The translations under genes were made by a program, and so were the position numbers. A stretch of DNA of 64,000 nt from Plasmodium malariae (Eukaryota > Apicomplexa > Aconoidasida > Haemosporida > Plasmodiidae). This document shows, one piece after another, positions 38,096-47,187 of the stretch. Within the stretch, counting starts at the first letter, position 1. Every line of letters begins with the position of its first letter. Where the stretch lies: contig NC_041783.1 in assembly GCF_900090045.1 (NCBI RefSeq), forward strand, positions 701,001 through 765,000. The letters are read 5' to 3'. The notes under the pieces were generated by a model. The model saw nothing but the letters and a program-made list of their open reading frames with translations, made no database searches and was not told the DNA's origin.

Positions 38096-38180
38096 GGTTT
38101 TCCTCGAAATGTAGTTTTTTTTTTTTTTTTTTTTTTTACAAGTTAAATAAATATAAGTGCTGCGTTTATTCGTGTATTAA

Positions 38181-38410
38181 GTGTACATGTTTATATTTGT
38201 ACCTGTGTATATTTGCACCTGTGTATATTTGTACCTGTGTATATTTGTACCTGTGTATATTTGCACCTGTGTATATTTGTACCTGTGTATATTTGTACCT
38301 GTGTATATTTGTACCTGTGTATATTTGCACCTGTGTATATTTGTACCTGTGTATATTTGTACCTGTGTGTATTTGTATCTATGTATATCTGTACCTGTGT
38401 ATATGTGTAC
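38181..38410. repeat. 16-bp minisatellite TGTGTATATTTGTACC
   Basis: About 13 copies with T/C variants at position 12 of the unit (TTTGTACC versus TTTGCACC). Open in three plus-strand frames as Val/Tyr/Cys artefacts. Confidence 0.95.
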
Positions 38411-38636
38411 TAGTTTATATGGTGTAGTATTTATGTATGCGTCTGTTCATGTATACTCGTATATTTTTATATATGAGTTTATTTTTTAAAAGTTTCGTTA
38501 GTAGAACAACTTTTACATTCATTTCATGAAGAGTCTTTTTTTTTTTCAAAATCGAACAAAAAAAAAACAGAAGGAAAAAAAAAAAATTGTTTTGTTTTCC
38601 GCCTTTTTTTTTATTAGTTAAATGGGGAAATTATTA

Positions 38637-38830
38637 TTTTGATTTATCGCTATTTTGATTTATCACTATTTTGATTTATCGCTATTTTGATTTATCACTA
38701 TTTTGATTTATCGCTATTTTGATTTATCACTATTTTGATTTATCGCTATTTTGATTTATCATTATTTTGATTTATCGTTATTTTGATTTATCGTTATTTT
38801 GATTTATCGTTATTTTGATTTATCGTTATT
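38637..38830. repeat. 16-bp minisatellite TTTTGATTTATCGCTA
   Basis: About 12 copies. Early copies alternate strictly between CGCTA and CACTA endings; later copies carry CGTTA. It is followed by (TTTCGTTTTATTA)n at about 38915-39012. Confidence 0.95.
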
Positions 38831-39182
38831 TTATCATTTTTCTTTTATCATTATTTATTTAATTATTATTTTATTTTTTCATTATTTTATTTTATTACTT
38901 TTTCATCATTTAATTATTTCGTTTTATTTTTTCATTTAATTATTTCGTTTTATTAGTTCGTTTTATTAGTTCGTTTTATTATTTCGTTTTATTATTTCGT
39001 TTTATTATTTCGTTTTTTTTTTTTTTTTTTTTTTTTTTGGAACTCATAGAATTTAATCCTTTTACTAATACACTACTATTATATACCAGTGCATAGTTGT
39101 ACGCAAGTTTTAATTTTATTTTGTAGATTCTACCAGCAGTTGTCTCATTTGTTTTTTATTTATCATACCAGTTATATTATTA

Positions 39183-39378
39183 TTTTATCAGTTTGCTTTC
39201 TTTTGTCCATTTGCTTTCTTTTGTCCATTTGCTTTCTTTTGTCCATTTGCTTTCTTTTGTCCATTTGCTTTCTTTTGTCCATTTGCTTTCTTTTGTCCAT
39301 TTGCTTTCTTTTGTCCATTTACTTTCTTTTGTCCATTTGCTTTCTTTTGTCCATTTACTTTCTTTTGTCCATTTACGT
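39183..39378. repeat. 18-bp minisatellite GCTTTCTTTTGTCCATTT
   Basis: About 11 copies, three of them with A in place of G at the first base. It lies just 3' of the hidden minus-strand coding segment that ends at 39428. Confidence 0.95.
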
Positions 39379-39427
39379 TATATTATATATATATATTTTT
39401 TTGTTTTTTTGTTTTTTGTGTGTATAA

Positions 39428-39661
39428 TTATCCCCCAAAGCTACTTTTTTTTGCTAAGAGGAAAACGCCAAAGACAGCAGCGCATATGACAGTTAAGTAG
39501 GAAACGCCCATAGAGGTGATACCAGTACCAATATCAGCAGCATTACCAGCGTTACAATTGTTACAAGTATTAGTGGTAGTACTAGTACCTTTAGGAGTAA
39601 CATCAGCATCGTCAGTAGCGGCATCTATAGCAGCATCGATAGAAGAATAACTTTCGAAGTA
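39428..39661 (-). CDS. Candidate C-terminal exon of an unannotated membrane protein (or pseudogene remnant)
   Basis: A 78-codon frame without an early ATG, so ATG-based ORF calling misses it. It reads as protein: Ala/Asp/Thr-rich (SSIDAAIDAATDDADVT), then TNTCNNCNAGNAADIG, a hydrophobic span (MGVSYLTVICAAVFGVFLLA), a short KKSSFGG tail and TAA. GC content is much higher than the flanks, and codons end mostly in T. An in-frame TGA stands directly upstream (39662-39664). The only acceptor after it is CGAAAG at 39652-39657. Just upstream another frame (about 39650-39740) also looks coding (LSANDTSK), suggesting either a frameshift or an intron I cannot place. I do not recognise the family. An exon or a decayed gene are both possible. 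Confidence 0.4.
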   Translation of the reverse strand, partial: YFESYSSIDAAIDAATDDADVTPKGTSTTTNTCNNCNAGNAADIGTGITSMGVSYLTVICAAVFGVFLLAKKSSFGG

Positions 39662-39735
39662 TCATTCGCACTAAGGGTAGAGAAACAAACCGCCAACCTT
39701 TCGAGGTGAGCACAGAAACTTAAGAGAGAGTTTCT

Positions 39736-40065
39736 TCAAGGCAACGACTTGAGAAAGTGTCTAGGAAATAGGTACATCATTAAAAGAAAAACTAGACAAA
39801 ATAAAGAGAAATAAGGAAAAGCGCATGGATAACAAAATAAAATAAAAATTGCGCTTTTACTGCGCTCTTTTTGCTTCTCGTCCTTTGCTTCTTTTCTTAT
39901 GCTTCTCTTCTTTTTCTTCTCTTCCTTTGCTTCTCGTCCTTTGTTTCTCTTCTTTTGCTTCTCGTCCTTTGTTTCTTTTCTTATGCTTCTCTTCTTTTTC
40001 TTCTCTTCCTTTGCTTCTCTTCCTTTGCGCTTCCTTTCCAACTCTTCATTAAATGACTGCAACAT
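39736..40065 (-). CDS. Candidate Lys/Glu-repeat exon of the same unannotated minus-strand gene
   Basis: An open minus-strand frame encodes highly charged tandem repeats, two copies of about 28 residues built from GREAKEEKKKKRSIRKE and TKDEKQKKRN, preceded by SFNEELERKR. It is typical of Plasmodium repeat-containing proteins and GC-richer than its surroundings. A donor GCGCA|GTAAAA at about 39859-39864 would end the exon before a hydrophobic, T-rich (intron-like) stretch. Upstream acceptors TGTAG, TTTAAG and TTGCAG (40040-40111) all keep the frame. A good acceptor TTTTGTCTAG at about 39792-39801 could add a short hydrophobic end. It lies head-to-head with the folate transporter. I assign no function. 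Confidence 0.35.
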   Translation of the reverse strand: MLQSFNEELERKRKGREAKEEKKKKRSIRKETKDEKQKKRNKGREAKEEKKKKRSIRKEAKDEKQKERSKSAIFILFCYPCAFPYFSLFCLVFLLMMYLFPRHFLKSLP

Positions 40066-40399
40066 GTGCTTAAAGAAATAATGTAGTGAAAAATGAAAGC
40101 GTATTTTCTACATACCAAATGACCAAGTATAGCATCGTGAGGACGCATGTGTAACAGAAATGTGTTCAGTGGACAGAAATTAAAAAAAAAAAAAAAAAAA
40201 AAAAAATGCATTTCGCGCTGCTTATGTGGTGCAGTCTATTATACATGAAAGTGCAAGTTGACATTCAGTCTACATTCACTTATTCTCATTAACATTTTAA
40301 CATTCGTTATATTTGTAACAAATGCAATGCTTTCGAACAAGTTTTTAGTAGCAGGTGAAGGGAATTCAGTACCACCACTAAACACCGCTGGGCGTAATA

Positions 40400-41767
40400 A
40401 TGATTGAAAAGTCGAACAACCCGTATCTAACGATAGACCCAATTGTAGACAGAACGAAGCAAAATGGTGAAGAGTTGCCCTTAATAAATGGGAAGGTAAA
40501 AGGTCATTTGGATTTTACTCAGATAGTAGTATATTTGGTAGGTTTATCCGATGGACTAACTCATTTAGCATCGTTAGCAGTATATTATTTATTTAAAGAC
40601 TATTTTAGGTTAACACCTTATCAAGTATCGTTAATATTGATGTATCCATATATTCCTTTTATATTAAAACCTGGTATTGCATTAATAACAGATTCTTTTT
40701 CAATATTTGGTATGAGAAGAAAACCATACTTATTTGTATTTAGTCTATTTCAGTCATTTAACTTTTTAGCATTAGCATTTCTAAATTTGACAGTGGTACA
40801 AGCAACTTTAATTTTATTTTTTATCTCCTTATGTGCATCATTCTGTACAACAGTAGCAGAAGCATTAGTAGTGGAAAGTTCTATTGGAAAAACATATAGC
40901 CAGGGGACAAATAAGGTAACTGAGTTTATTGCTGCAAAGGCTATAGGTAGTTTATCCGTTGCATATTTTTCAGGGTACTTTCTAGAAAAGATGTCTAGAG
41001 AATATATCTTTATGACCACTTCCATATTTCCATTAATTATATCTGTATCATGTTTATTCTTAAAGGAAAAGCAATATGCTACAAATAAAAATATTGTAAA
41101 ACAGTTAACTGATTTAGTGAAATTTATTAACACACCTGTATTTTTAGGTCCTTTTCTATATATTTTCGTATATATGTCTGGACCTGATTATGATGATGCT
41201 TTTTTTTTTTTCTGTACAAATAAACTAGGTTTTAGACCTACTTTTATGGGAACCCTAAGATTAACTTACGGTATTGCATCATTAATAGGTATAATAGTAT
41301 ATCGTGTATTTTTAAAAAATCATGGACTTAAAAAATCTTTAATTATTACAACCTTAGTATCTTTTCCAATATATATATCGCCAATCATATTAACAGAAAA
41401 GATAAATAAATATTTTGGTATATCGGACGAACTATTTGTTTTAAGTGGAGGTTTCCTAATTGAAGCAATTACAGAGATACAGCTTTTACCTCTTTTTATT
41501 TTAACAGCTAATATATGTCAACCTGGGTTAGAAGCTAGTGTTTTTGCTACTATTCTCAGTGTAAAAAATTTGGGTTCTCTAACAAAAAAGGGTACCTCTT
41601 CCTTTTTAACGTATCTAATGAATATCGACAGTTACAATTTTGACAGTCTTAGTGTGTACATATTAATATGTGGCTTATTTCTGCTCCTCTCCTTAACACT
41701 CGTCCCGCTACTCCCTGATGAAGAGAAAATAGACAAGCTCAAGAATGAGCAGGCTGGCAAGTCCTAA
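40400..41767 (+). CDS. FT2: Folate/biopterin transporter, BT1 family (FT2 orthologue)
   Basis: Single exon, 455 residues. Multiple hydrophobic spans (about 11-12) fit the major-facilitator-like BT1 family. Recognisable parts: YLVGLSDGLTHLASLAVYYL (first span), DYFRLTPYQVSLILMYPYIP, a conserved loop FGMRRKPYLFVFSLFQ, VAEALVVESS, FSGYFLEKMSREYIF, and GLEASVFATILSVKNLG near the end. BT1 proteins carry folates, biopterin or S-adenosylmethionine. In P. falciparum, two members (FT1, FT2) move folates and precursors, and this locus corresponds to FT2. The start MIEKSNNPYLTIDP was chosen as the first ATG of the frame. No intron is needed. Substrate assignment rests on the family, not on visible residues. 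Confidence 0.9.
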   Translation: MIEKSNNPYLTIDPIVDRTKQNGEELPLINGKVKGHLDFTQIVVYLVGLSDGLTHLASLAVYYLFKDYFRLTPYQVSLILMYPYIPFILKPGIALITDSFSIFGMRRKPYLFVFSLFQSFNFLALAFLNLTVVQATLILFFISLCASFCTTVAEALVVESSIGKTYSQGTNKVTEFIAAKAIGSLSVAYFSGYFLEKMSREYIFMTTSIFPLIISVSCLFLKEKQYATNKNIVKQLTDLVKFINTPVFLGPFLYIFVYMSGPDYDDAFFFFCTNKLGFRPTFMGTLRLTYGIASLIGIIVYRVFLKNHGLKKSLIITTLVSFPIYISPIILTEKINKYFGISDELFVLSGGFLIEAITEIQLLPLFILTANICQPGLEASVFATILSVKNLGSLTKKGTSSFLTYLMNIDSYNFDSLSVYILICGLFLLLSLTLVPLLPDEEKIDKLKNEQAGKS

Positions 41768-42978
41768 GTGTGAGCATATGCACACCGGACGAAACTGCAT
41801 AAACAGGATGAAGCTGCGTATACAAGACCAGGGCGCATAAACAGAAGGATGAAAAACTTCTTAAGATTTTTAACTCTAGTGAGACCTTAAGGAATGGCTA
41901 CCATTGAAAGTACCCCTTCGAAAATGTTTTACCGCTGTGTAGGTATATGGGTGTGTGAATAGATGAGGAATAGTATATACGTGTTTACCTGCTCAAAATT
42001 TTATAAAAAAAAAAAAAAAAAAAATCCGAAAGTCAGAAAGTCAGAAAGTCAGAAAGTCCGAAAAATGAGAATAATCAGGGAAGTGATAATAATCAGAAAA
42101 ACCAGAAAAAGAAATTAGGATTGTACATAAAGTATGCAAAATACTGTGCTTCTCCCTATTTTTTCCATAATTTTTAGCAGTACTGTTATGTTGTCAAATG
42201 TGGGAACATATTCCTAACCCCATCAGCTATGTGCGTATGTTCTTGCAAAATTATTACGTTACAAAAAAGGATTTATAATGGTGAAAAGAATATACCGGGC
42301 ATGTTAACGTTGGTTACTTGATGTGTATATATGTATATATATATGCAAAAGTATAAGCATACATAAGTGTACATGTACGTGTATATAAGTGCACAGGTCT
42401 AAATGTGCGTAAGTGTATGTATTGCGCAATCGCTGCAATCAGTGTTTTTATTTTTTTTTTGTTGTTTTTCTTTTTTCGCATTATCGTTTTTGTCTTATTA
42501 TTCTTCATCGTTCATCGTTCATCGTTCATCGTATATTGTTCACTGTTCATTCATGATAAAAAATTTTCTCATTTTTATCATAATATATCAGTTGTAATCA
42601 TTGAAATTTTAAATTAATTTTATTCCTTTTTAAATATATTTGTATTTATGAACTCTTCGTTTCATAGCATGCTAAACGCTGCTTGTTATAAGTGACATGT
42701 TACATTTAAACGCATAAATATATATACATATATATATACACATAATTACGTCGTAATTTTTTTTTTTTTTTTTTTTTTTTTTTCCCTTTTTTTTTTTTAA
42801 TGAATCTTATTTATAAATTAAAATTTTATTTTTTATTCAATTTAAAAATATTTGTTGTAAAGATTTAAAAAAAATAAAAAAAAAAAAGAAGGGATGGAAA
42901 AAAGACGAAAGATAAGACAAAAATTAAAAACAAAGAAGTAACTACTTCTATTTATATAACCATATTGTGTAAATAAAA
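41768..42978. other. Intergenic region 3' of the folate transporter
   Basis: About 1.2 kb with GAAAGTCA short repeats (42030-42060), CATCGTT repeats (about 42505-42535), poly-T at 42758-42784 and poly-A/T-rich flanks. No gene was seen before the small plus-strand candidate at 42979. Confidence 0.6.
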
Positions 42979-43460
42979 ATGCAGTTTATATATTTCAACA
43001 ATGAAGTTTTAAGTTTTTTCCATTTTTTCAAAAATGTAAGGGGAACAAAAGGTGGTTACACCTCCTCCCCTGGGATATCCTGCTTTCGTTATTCCCCCAA
43101 AGTTAAAAAGGGGTTTTTCCCCAATGGAGGGAGGGGGCATAATATAAAAGAAATACCAAAGTAACAAAATAGGTTTATGAATATATAGGGAAATATAAAA
43201 ATAAATGCACATAACGAGTAAATAGGTACATACCCGAATATAAAAGTAAAATTCTCAAATATATGTGTGTATGCACGTACATATATATGTGTGTAAACAA
43301 ACAGGGCGAGCTAGAGGAGACACAGAGAGATGAATATCCAACGGAGTTACAAAAAAAAAAAAAAAATAAAGGAAGCAAAGAAAGACATAAAAAGGTAAAT
43401 AATAGGATCGAAATGCGTAGAAAAACGATGAGTAGTGTCCACAAGAGAGGAATAGCATAG
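42979..43460 (+). CDS. Candidate small two-exon gene, unknown function
   Basis: Proposed exons 42979-43035 (donor AAAAAT|GTAAGG) and 43305-43460 (acceptor AAACAAACAG), both phase 0, giving 70 residues. Exon 1 encodes MQFIYFNNEVLSFFHFFKN. Exon 2 is very hydrophilic and coding-like: GELEETQRDEYPTELQ, a Lys run encoded by a 16-A tract, NKGSKERHKK, and a C-terminus ending SSVHKRGIA. A second possible donor (AAAAAG|GTAAAT) lies inside exon 2. If exon 1 is not spliced it reads on to 43164 instead. The stop lies 61 bp from the convergent STT3 stop. I do not recognise it; the A tract makes frame errors possible. Confidence 0.4.
43036..43140. ncRNA. GC-rich hairpin cluster, possible structured RNA in an intron
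   Basis: Inside the proposed intron lies a GC-rich island. A nested stem is formed by AGGGG (43039-43043) with CCCCT (43067-43071) and, inside it, AGGTG (43050-43054) with CACCT (43059-43063) around a GTTA loop. Next are a perfect palindrome GGATATCC (43073-43080), CCCCC (43094-43098), GGGG-TTTTT-CCCC (43110-43122), and a GGAGGGAGGGGG run (43126-43137). Either strand could carry it. No snoRNA, SRP or RNase P motif was recognised. Confidence 0.3.
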
Positions 43461-43521
43461 CAAAAAACAACGAAACAAGCATACGCGCACATAGGTCCGG
43501 GGGTTCGCATTTTGGGATACC

Positions 43522-45891
43522 TCAGACAAATTCTCTAACCTTGTACAGGCGGAACCCCCACACATCGGATGTAAACACCTCCTCAAAGTAGTTCAAGTTT
43601 TTAATTTCTGGAACTTCTATTTTTCTAATATAGTCATACCCCTTGACATATTGATTTGTCATGTTGTAATAAGACAATTTATAAAGAACACTATTTGTCA
43701 TACATGTAGTTGCATTTTTTCCTAAGGGATGATATTCATCGTGATAGTAATATAATAAAGGATTAATAAAAAAATATTTTTTATTTGTAATTTTTAACAT
43801 CCATAAAAATTTGTTTAGATCATCTGAAGAATTTTTCGAATAGCCTCCATAAGAAATTAAAACATAGTCAGCATTTAATTTTTTTAAATATTCATATGCC
43901 TGCTTTTCATTAGTACTTAATATTAAACCAACTGTTGCTATATGTGTATAATTCCATGTATTGTTATCAACATATGTAATTCTATCACTCATGACATTTA
44001 ACTGATAGCCATAATCCCACCATGCAACAATTTTGGAATCCTTTTCTGTATTTTTGTTAATCCATTCATACATCTGTCTTATATCATCATTAATATACCT
44101 ATCTCCATTTTTATTTCGACTATAAAAAGTTATATGAGATTCAGAATATGCTATAGATGAACACCAAGTTGAATGCAGAATTGTAAGAATAACAAAATAA
44201 ATCAATAAGATTAATATGCATATACTTGTTAACATCGATACGGTATTCTGTTCTGCCCTATTAAAAACCAATTTTCTTATTTTTACATCTCCAAACGTGC
44301 TACTATTTTTTAAAAATTTATCACTTGGAATATCCTTTTTATTCGAACATATTTCTTTCATCTCTCCACTTATTCTTTCTGCATCTCTTAACAAATTGCG
44401 CTCGTTTCCTTCTTCCCATTTTAGACTTTCTATGCGCCACTCTGAATATGCGTTTCGCATCGTGCTTACCCCTTCGCAAGGATCCACACTGCTTCCTCTG
44501 CTACTGCATCTAATTTTGCTGCCATTATCACCACCACTCCCATTGATGTAGCTACTTTTGCTTCTATAACTACTCCCGCTCCTACTGCTTCCCCCCCCCT
44601 CGGACACTAAGACCGAGGAGAGGTAGGTGTCCTTCGGGACTCGGATGAAGAACACACAGCGGCTGATTAAGGAGGACAAACCAACAGCACTGAGGATACT
44701 GGCAAAGGGGGAAAATATCAAAAGGAGCCTAACCATAAGGGCGGAAAAATATAAGCATATAATAAAAAAAATACCTAAAAAAAAGGATTCAATTTTTGCT
44801 CCTTTTTTAAAACATTCATACAATCCACAAGGTAAAAATAATAAAATAAGATGCACATCAAAAAAATAAGAAGACCATGTGGTAGGTTGGTGTTCAGATA
44901 TAGATGCGACTATAGGGTTATGCTTAGAAGCATATGTTGGATCTAATAGTGTCCTAGATCTATGATTCCATGATAATTTATCGGTAAATATTAAAAATTT
45001 AAAAATTAAAGCAAAAAAAATAAAGCACACTTGAACAAATATATTCTTGAATTTTTCTTCATGTAATTTAAAATGCTCGGCTATAGAACGAAAAAATAGT
45101 AAACAACTACATAAGAGATACATAGCGTGAGTAGCTAAATGTTCAATACTACCAAAAACGGAAGAATTAATACGAGGTATGTTAAGACACAGTATAGTTG
45201 TTAACACATAATATACATTATAAAGAATACAATGTTTTAGAGTGTACTTTTTTAATATTATAATTACTAACATAAATAAACTAATCGAGTTAGTAATAAA
45301 TATATAAGCTCCCCATGATAACGCCATATAGTATGTACTAACAGAACATACCAAGGCTGATAATAACGTTCCTTTTTTTAGACATCTAATCCAATTATAT
45401 ATACATAACAATAACAAAAATATAGATATAGATTCATTATCATATGAACCAGCTACTGTTCTTGATATATGAGATGGTGAAATAGATACAAATAAAGAAG
45501 CTAATAATGCTGAACCAGTAAATGGATATATTTCCTTTGTTAATAAATATGATATTATACAAGTAAAAAAACTAAATATGGGACCTATATATATACAAAT
45601 ATTTCTCATATCAACCATAAATCCAAGCATATGACATATATTATATATTAAAAAACTTGTCATCATTAAACCAGGAAATAAAGTTTGACCTGTTGTTCTT
45701 CCTAACGGGAACCATGATTTCTTATCAAAATAATTCCAAAAATTGTAAAAGCCTTTTTCTTTCAATATACTAGTCAGCTTGTAGTTAAAATATGGGTCAT
45801 ACTCGTGTATCATTGGCTCATTCCTTATTACTGAAAATAACCTAGTCAGAAAACATAGCACGCCAGTTAGTACCAGGACGAAAATTTCCAT
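43522..45891 (-). CDS. STT3: Oligosaccharyltransferase catalytic subunit
   Basis: Single exon, 789 residues. This polytopic ER membrane enzyme transfers the dolichol-linked glycan to Asn in N-x-S/T sequons. Motifs in order: the first catalytic Asp in MIHEYDPYFNYKLT (Asp32), the loop acid motif in TVAGSYDNESIS, the SVSE-like loop in IVASISEHQPTTWSS, and in the lumenal domain the sequon-binding WWDYG at 624-628 (VAWWDYGYQLNVMSDR). About 11-13 membrane spans come before residue 450. A Ser/Gly/Arg-rich insertion (about 420-480, e.g. GGSSRSGSSYRSKSSYINGS) is a Plasmodium-type low-complexity addition. Plasmodium keeps a reduced N-glycosylation pathway with very short glycans, so STT3 acts on truncated donors. 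The start MEIFVLVLTGVLCFLTRLFS places the first span immediately. Confidence 0.96.
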   Translation of the reverse strand: MEIFVLVLTGVLCFLTRLFSVIRNEPMIHEYDPYFNYKLTSILKEKGFYNFWNYFDKKSWFPLGRTTGQTLFPGLMMTSFLIYNICHMLGFMVDMRNICIYIGPIFSFFTCIISYLLTKEIYPFTGSALLASLFVSISPSHISRTVAGSYDNESISIFLLLLCIYNWIRCLKKGTLLSALVCSVSTYYMALSWGAYIFITNSISLFMLVIIILKKYTLKHCILYNVYYVLTTILCLNIPRINSSVFGSIEHLATHAMYLLCSCLLFFRSIAEHFKLHEEKFKNIFVQVCFIFFALIFKFLIFTDKLSWNHRSRTLLDPTYASKHNPIVASISEHQPTTWSSYFFDVHLILLFLPCGLYECFKKGAKIESFFLGIFFIICLYFSALMVRLLLIFSPFASILSAVGLSSLISRCVFFIRVPKDTYLSSVLVSEGGGSSRSGSSYRSKSSYINGSGGDNGSKIRCSSRGSSVDPCEGVSTMRNAYSEWRIESLKWEEGNERNLLRDAERISGEMKEICSNKKDIPSDKFLKNSSTFGDVKIRKLVFNRAEQNTVSMLTSICILILLIYFVILTILHSTWCSSIAYSESHITFYSRNKNGDRYINDDIRQMYEWINKNTEKDSKIVAWWDYGYQLNVMSDRITYVDNNTWNYTHIATVGLILSTNEKQAYEYLKKLNADYVLISYGGYSKNSSDDLNKFLWMLKITNKKYFFINPLLYYYHDEYHPLGKNATTCMTNSVLYKLSYYNMTNQYVKGYDYIRKIEVPEIKNLNYFEEVFTSDVWGFRLYKVREFV

Positions 45892-46019
45892 TTTGTACCT
45901 TATCTTTTTGCTCTCCTTTAGAACCTAGTTTCAGGAAGGAAAAAATGCAGGCCGAATAAGGGGTGCGATCGGTGTTCAGCACAACAGTGGAAGTAGTAGC
46001 GGGAAGAGGCATACATATA

Positions 46020-46200
46020 TATATAATGCACACATGCATACATATGCACATACACACACACGCACACACGCACATACGCACATACGCACACACGCACATA
46101 CGCACATACGCACACACGCACACACGCACATACGCACATACGCACATACGCACACACGCACATACGTCCACACGCACATACGCACACGCGCACATACACC
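46020..46200. repeat. (CGCACATA/CGCACACA)n repeat upstream of STT3
   Basis: ACGCACATACGCACAC-type octamers over about 180 bp. Long Val/Cys/Ala or His/Thr frames on either strand are artefacts. Confidence 0.95.
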
Positions 46201-46553
46201 TGTGCGTTCACATCCATAATGACGTTTTAAAAGAGTACCCGGCATGCAACGGCATCATGCATATGCTAAAAAACTCATAATATATGCAATTCATAAACTT
46301 TACAAAATTTTATTCTTATCCTACTTGTCTACATCTCCTACTGCAAAATATGTTGAAAAGAAAAATGTTTATAATGAACCGAGGCTTTAGCTTCATGCCC
46401 TCATCCTCTGTTTTATGTGCACAGTTTAAACTAACCATGGCAAAAAATTTCCATAAACCAGTTTTGTATTTATAATCCGGTACGTGTTTGCACGTGTTGG
46501 CTCTACAAAAAAGGGAACATAACCCATATATATGCATGTACGTACATATATAC

Positions 46554-46818
46554 GTATGTATGTATGTATGTATGTATGTATGTATGTATGTATGTATGTA
46601 TGTATGTATGTATGTATGTATGTATGTATGTATGTATGTATGTATGTATGTATGTATGTATGTATGTATGTATGTATGTATGTATGTATGTATGTATGTA
46701 TGTATGTATGTATGTATGTATGTATGTATGTATGTATGTATGTATGTATGTATGTATGTATGTATGTATGTATGTATGTATGTATGTATGTATGTATGTA
46801 TGTATGTATGTATGTATA
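46554..46818. repeat. Uninterrupted (GTAT)n microsatellite, about 65 units
   Basis: About 260 bp of perfect ATGT tetranucleotide with no interruption until the 3' end, the longest pure microsatellite in the window. Three plus frames encode Cys-Met-Tyr-Val and three minus frames His-Thr-Tyr-Ile polypeptides, which are artefacts. Confidence 0.98.
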
Positions 46819-47049
46819 TACACACTTATACAAATAATATACTTGTTTACACACGCTTAAACATATGTACGTACTTGCTCGTGATCCCCCTCGATTTGGT
46901 CTCCTCTCTTACCACAAACGAGAGAACAAAGGAATTGCAAAAAAAAAAAAAATAAAAAAACACACTATTTCTTCATGTAACGAATTAATTGTAATCATTT
47001 TCTTTAATCCGGTCCTTTCTGTAGCTCTTTCTTTTAGTTATCTATGTTA

Positions 47050-47187
47050 TCATCGCCTAGCATACGTTCGACACTCCTTCTGGAAGTTCAACTCACATAT
47101 AGCAAAAACCACAAAAGAAGCCAAAATGAATGATATTAAAAAAAAAATAAAAGTTAATTCTAATACTCGCGTATTTTGTGAAAACAT
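47050..47187 (-). CDS. Candidate 45-residue membrane microprotein or first exon
   Basis: ATG-to-TGA frame starting MFSQNTRVLELTFIFFLISF, with a single hydrophobic span (about 11-30) and a basic tail (NFQKECRTYARR). It lies in a unique, GC-richer patch, but the plus strand of this patch is open too. Possible donors inside it are ATAT|GTGAGT and AAGGA|GTGTCG. Downstream on the same strand, past the (GTAT)n block, another coding-like piece (46319-46497) reads NTCKHVPDYKYKTGLWKFF and further. The two join in phase only if the weaker donor is used. Function unknown; it could be a stand-alone small protein, a first exon, or chance. Confidence 0.3.
   Translation of the reverse strand: MFSQNTRVLELTFIFFLISFILASFVVFAICELNFQKECRTYARR

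Larger units (their letters stand above)
36427..39427. other. Intergenic region with repeats and possible hidden exons
   Basis: About 3 kb. It contains a 24-bp CG-rich repeat (TACTAACGTACACGCGTGCA) at 36515-36590, an unusually non-repetitive patch at 36640-37170, coding-like exons at 37888-38095 (separate entry), and three different minisatellites between 38181 and 39375. SEC12 fires leftward from 36426, so the first part is its promoter. Confidence 0.5.

Noticed and set aside
39183..39378. Minus-strand coding repeat KWTKES in the 18-bp array
   Set aside because: The frame is closed by TAA directly at both ends of the array and has no start or splice support.
46316..46860. Long ORFs of repeated Tyr-Val-Cys-Met or His-Thr-Tyr-Ile through the GTAT tract
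   Set aside because: A tetranucleotide repeat is open in every frame; there is no start context or non-repeat coding sequence attached to most of them.
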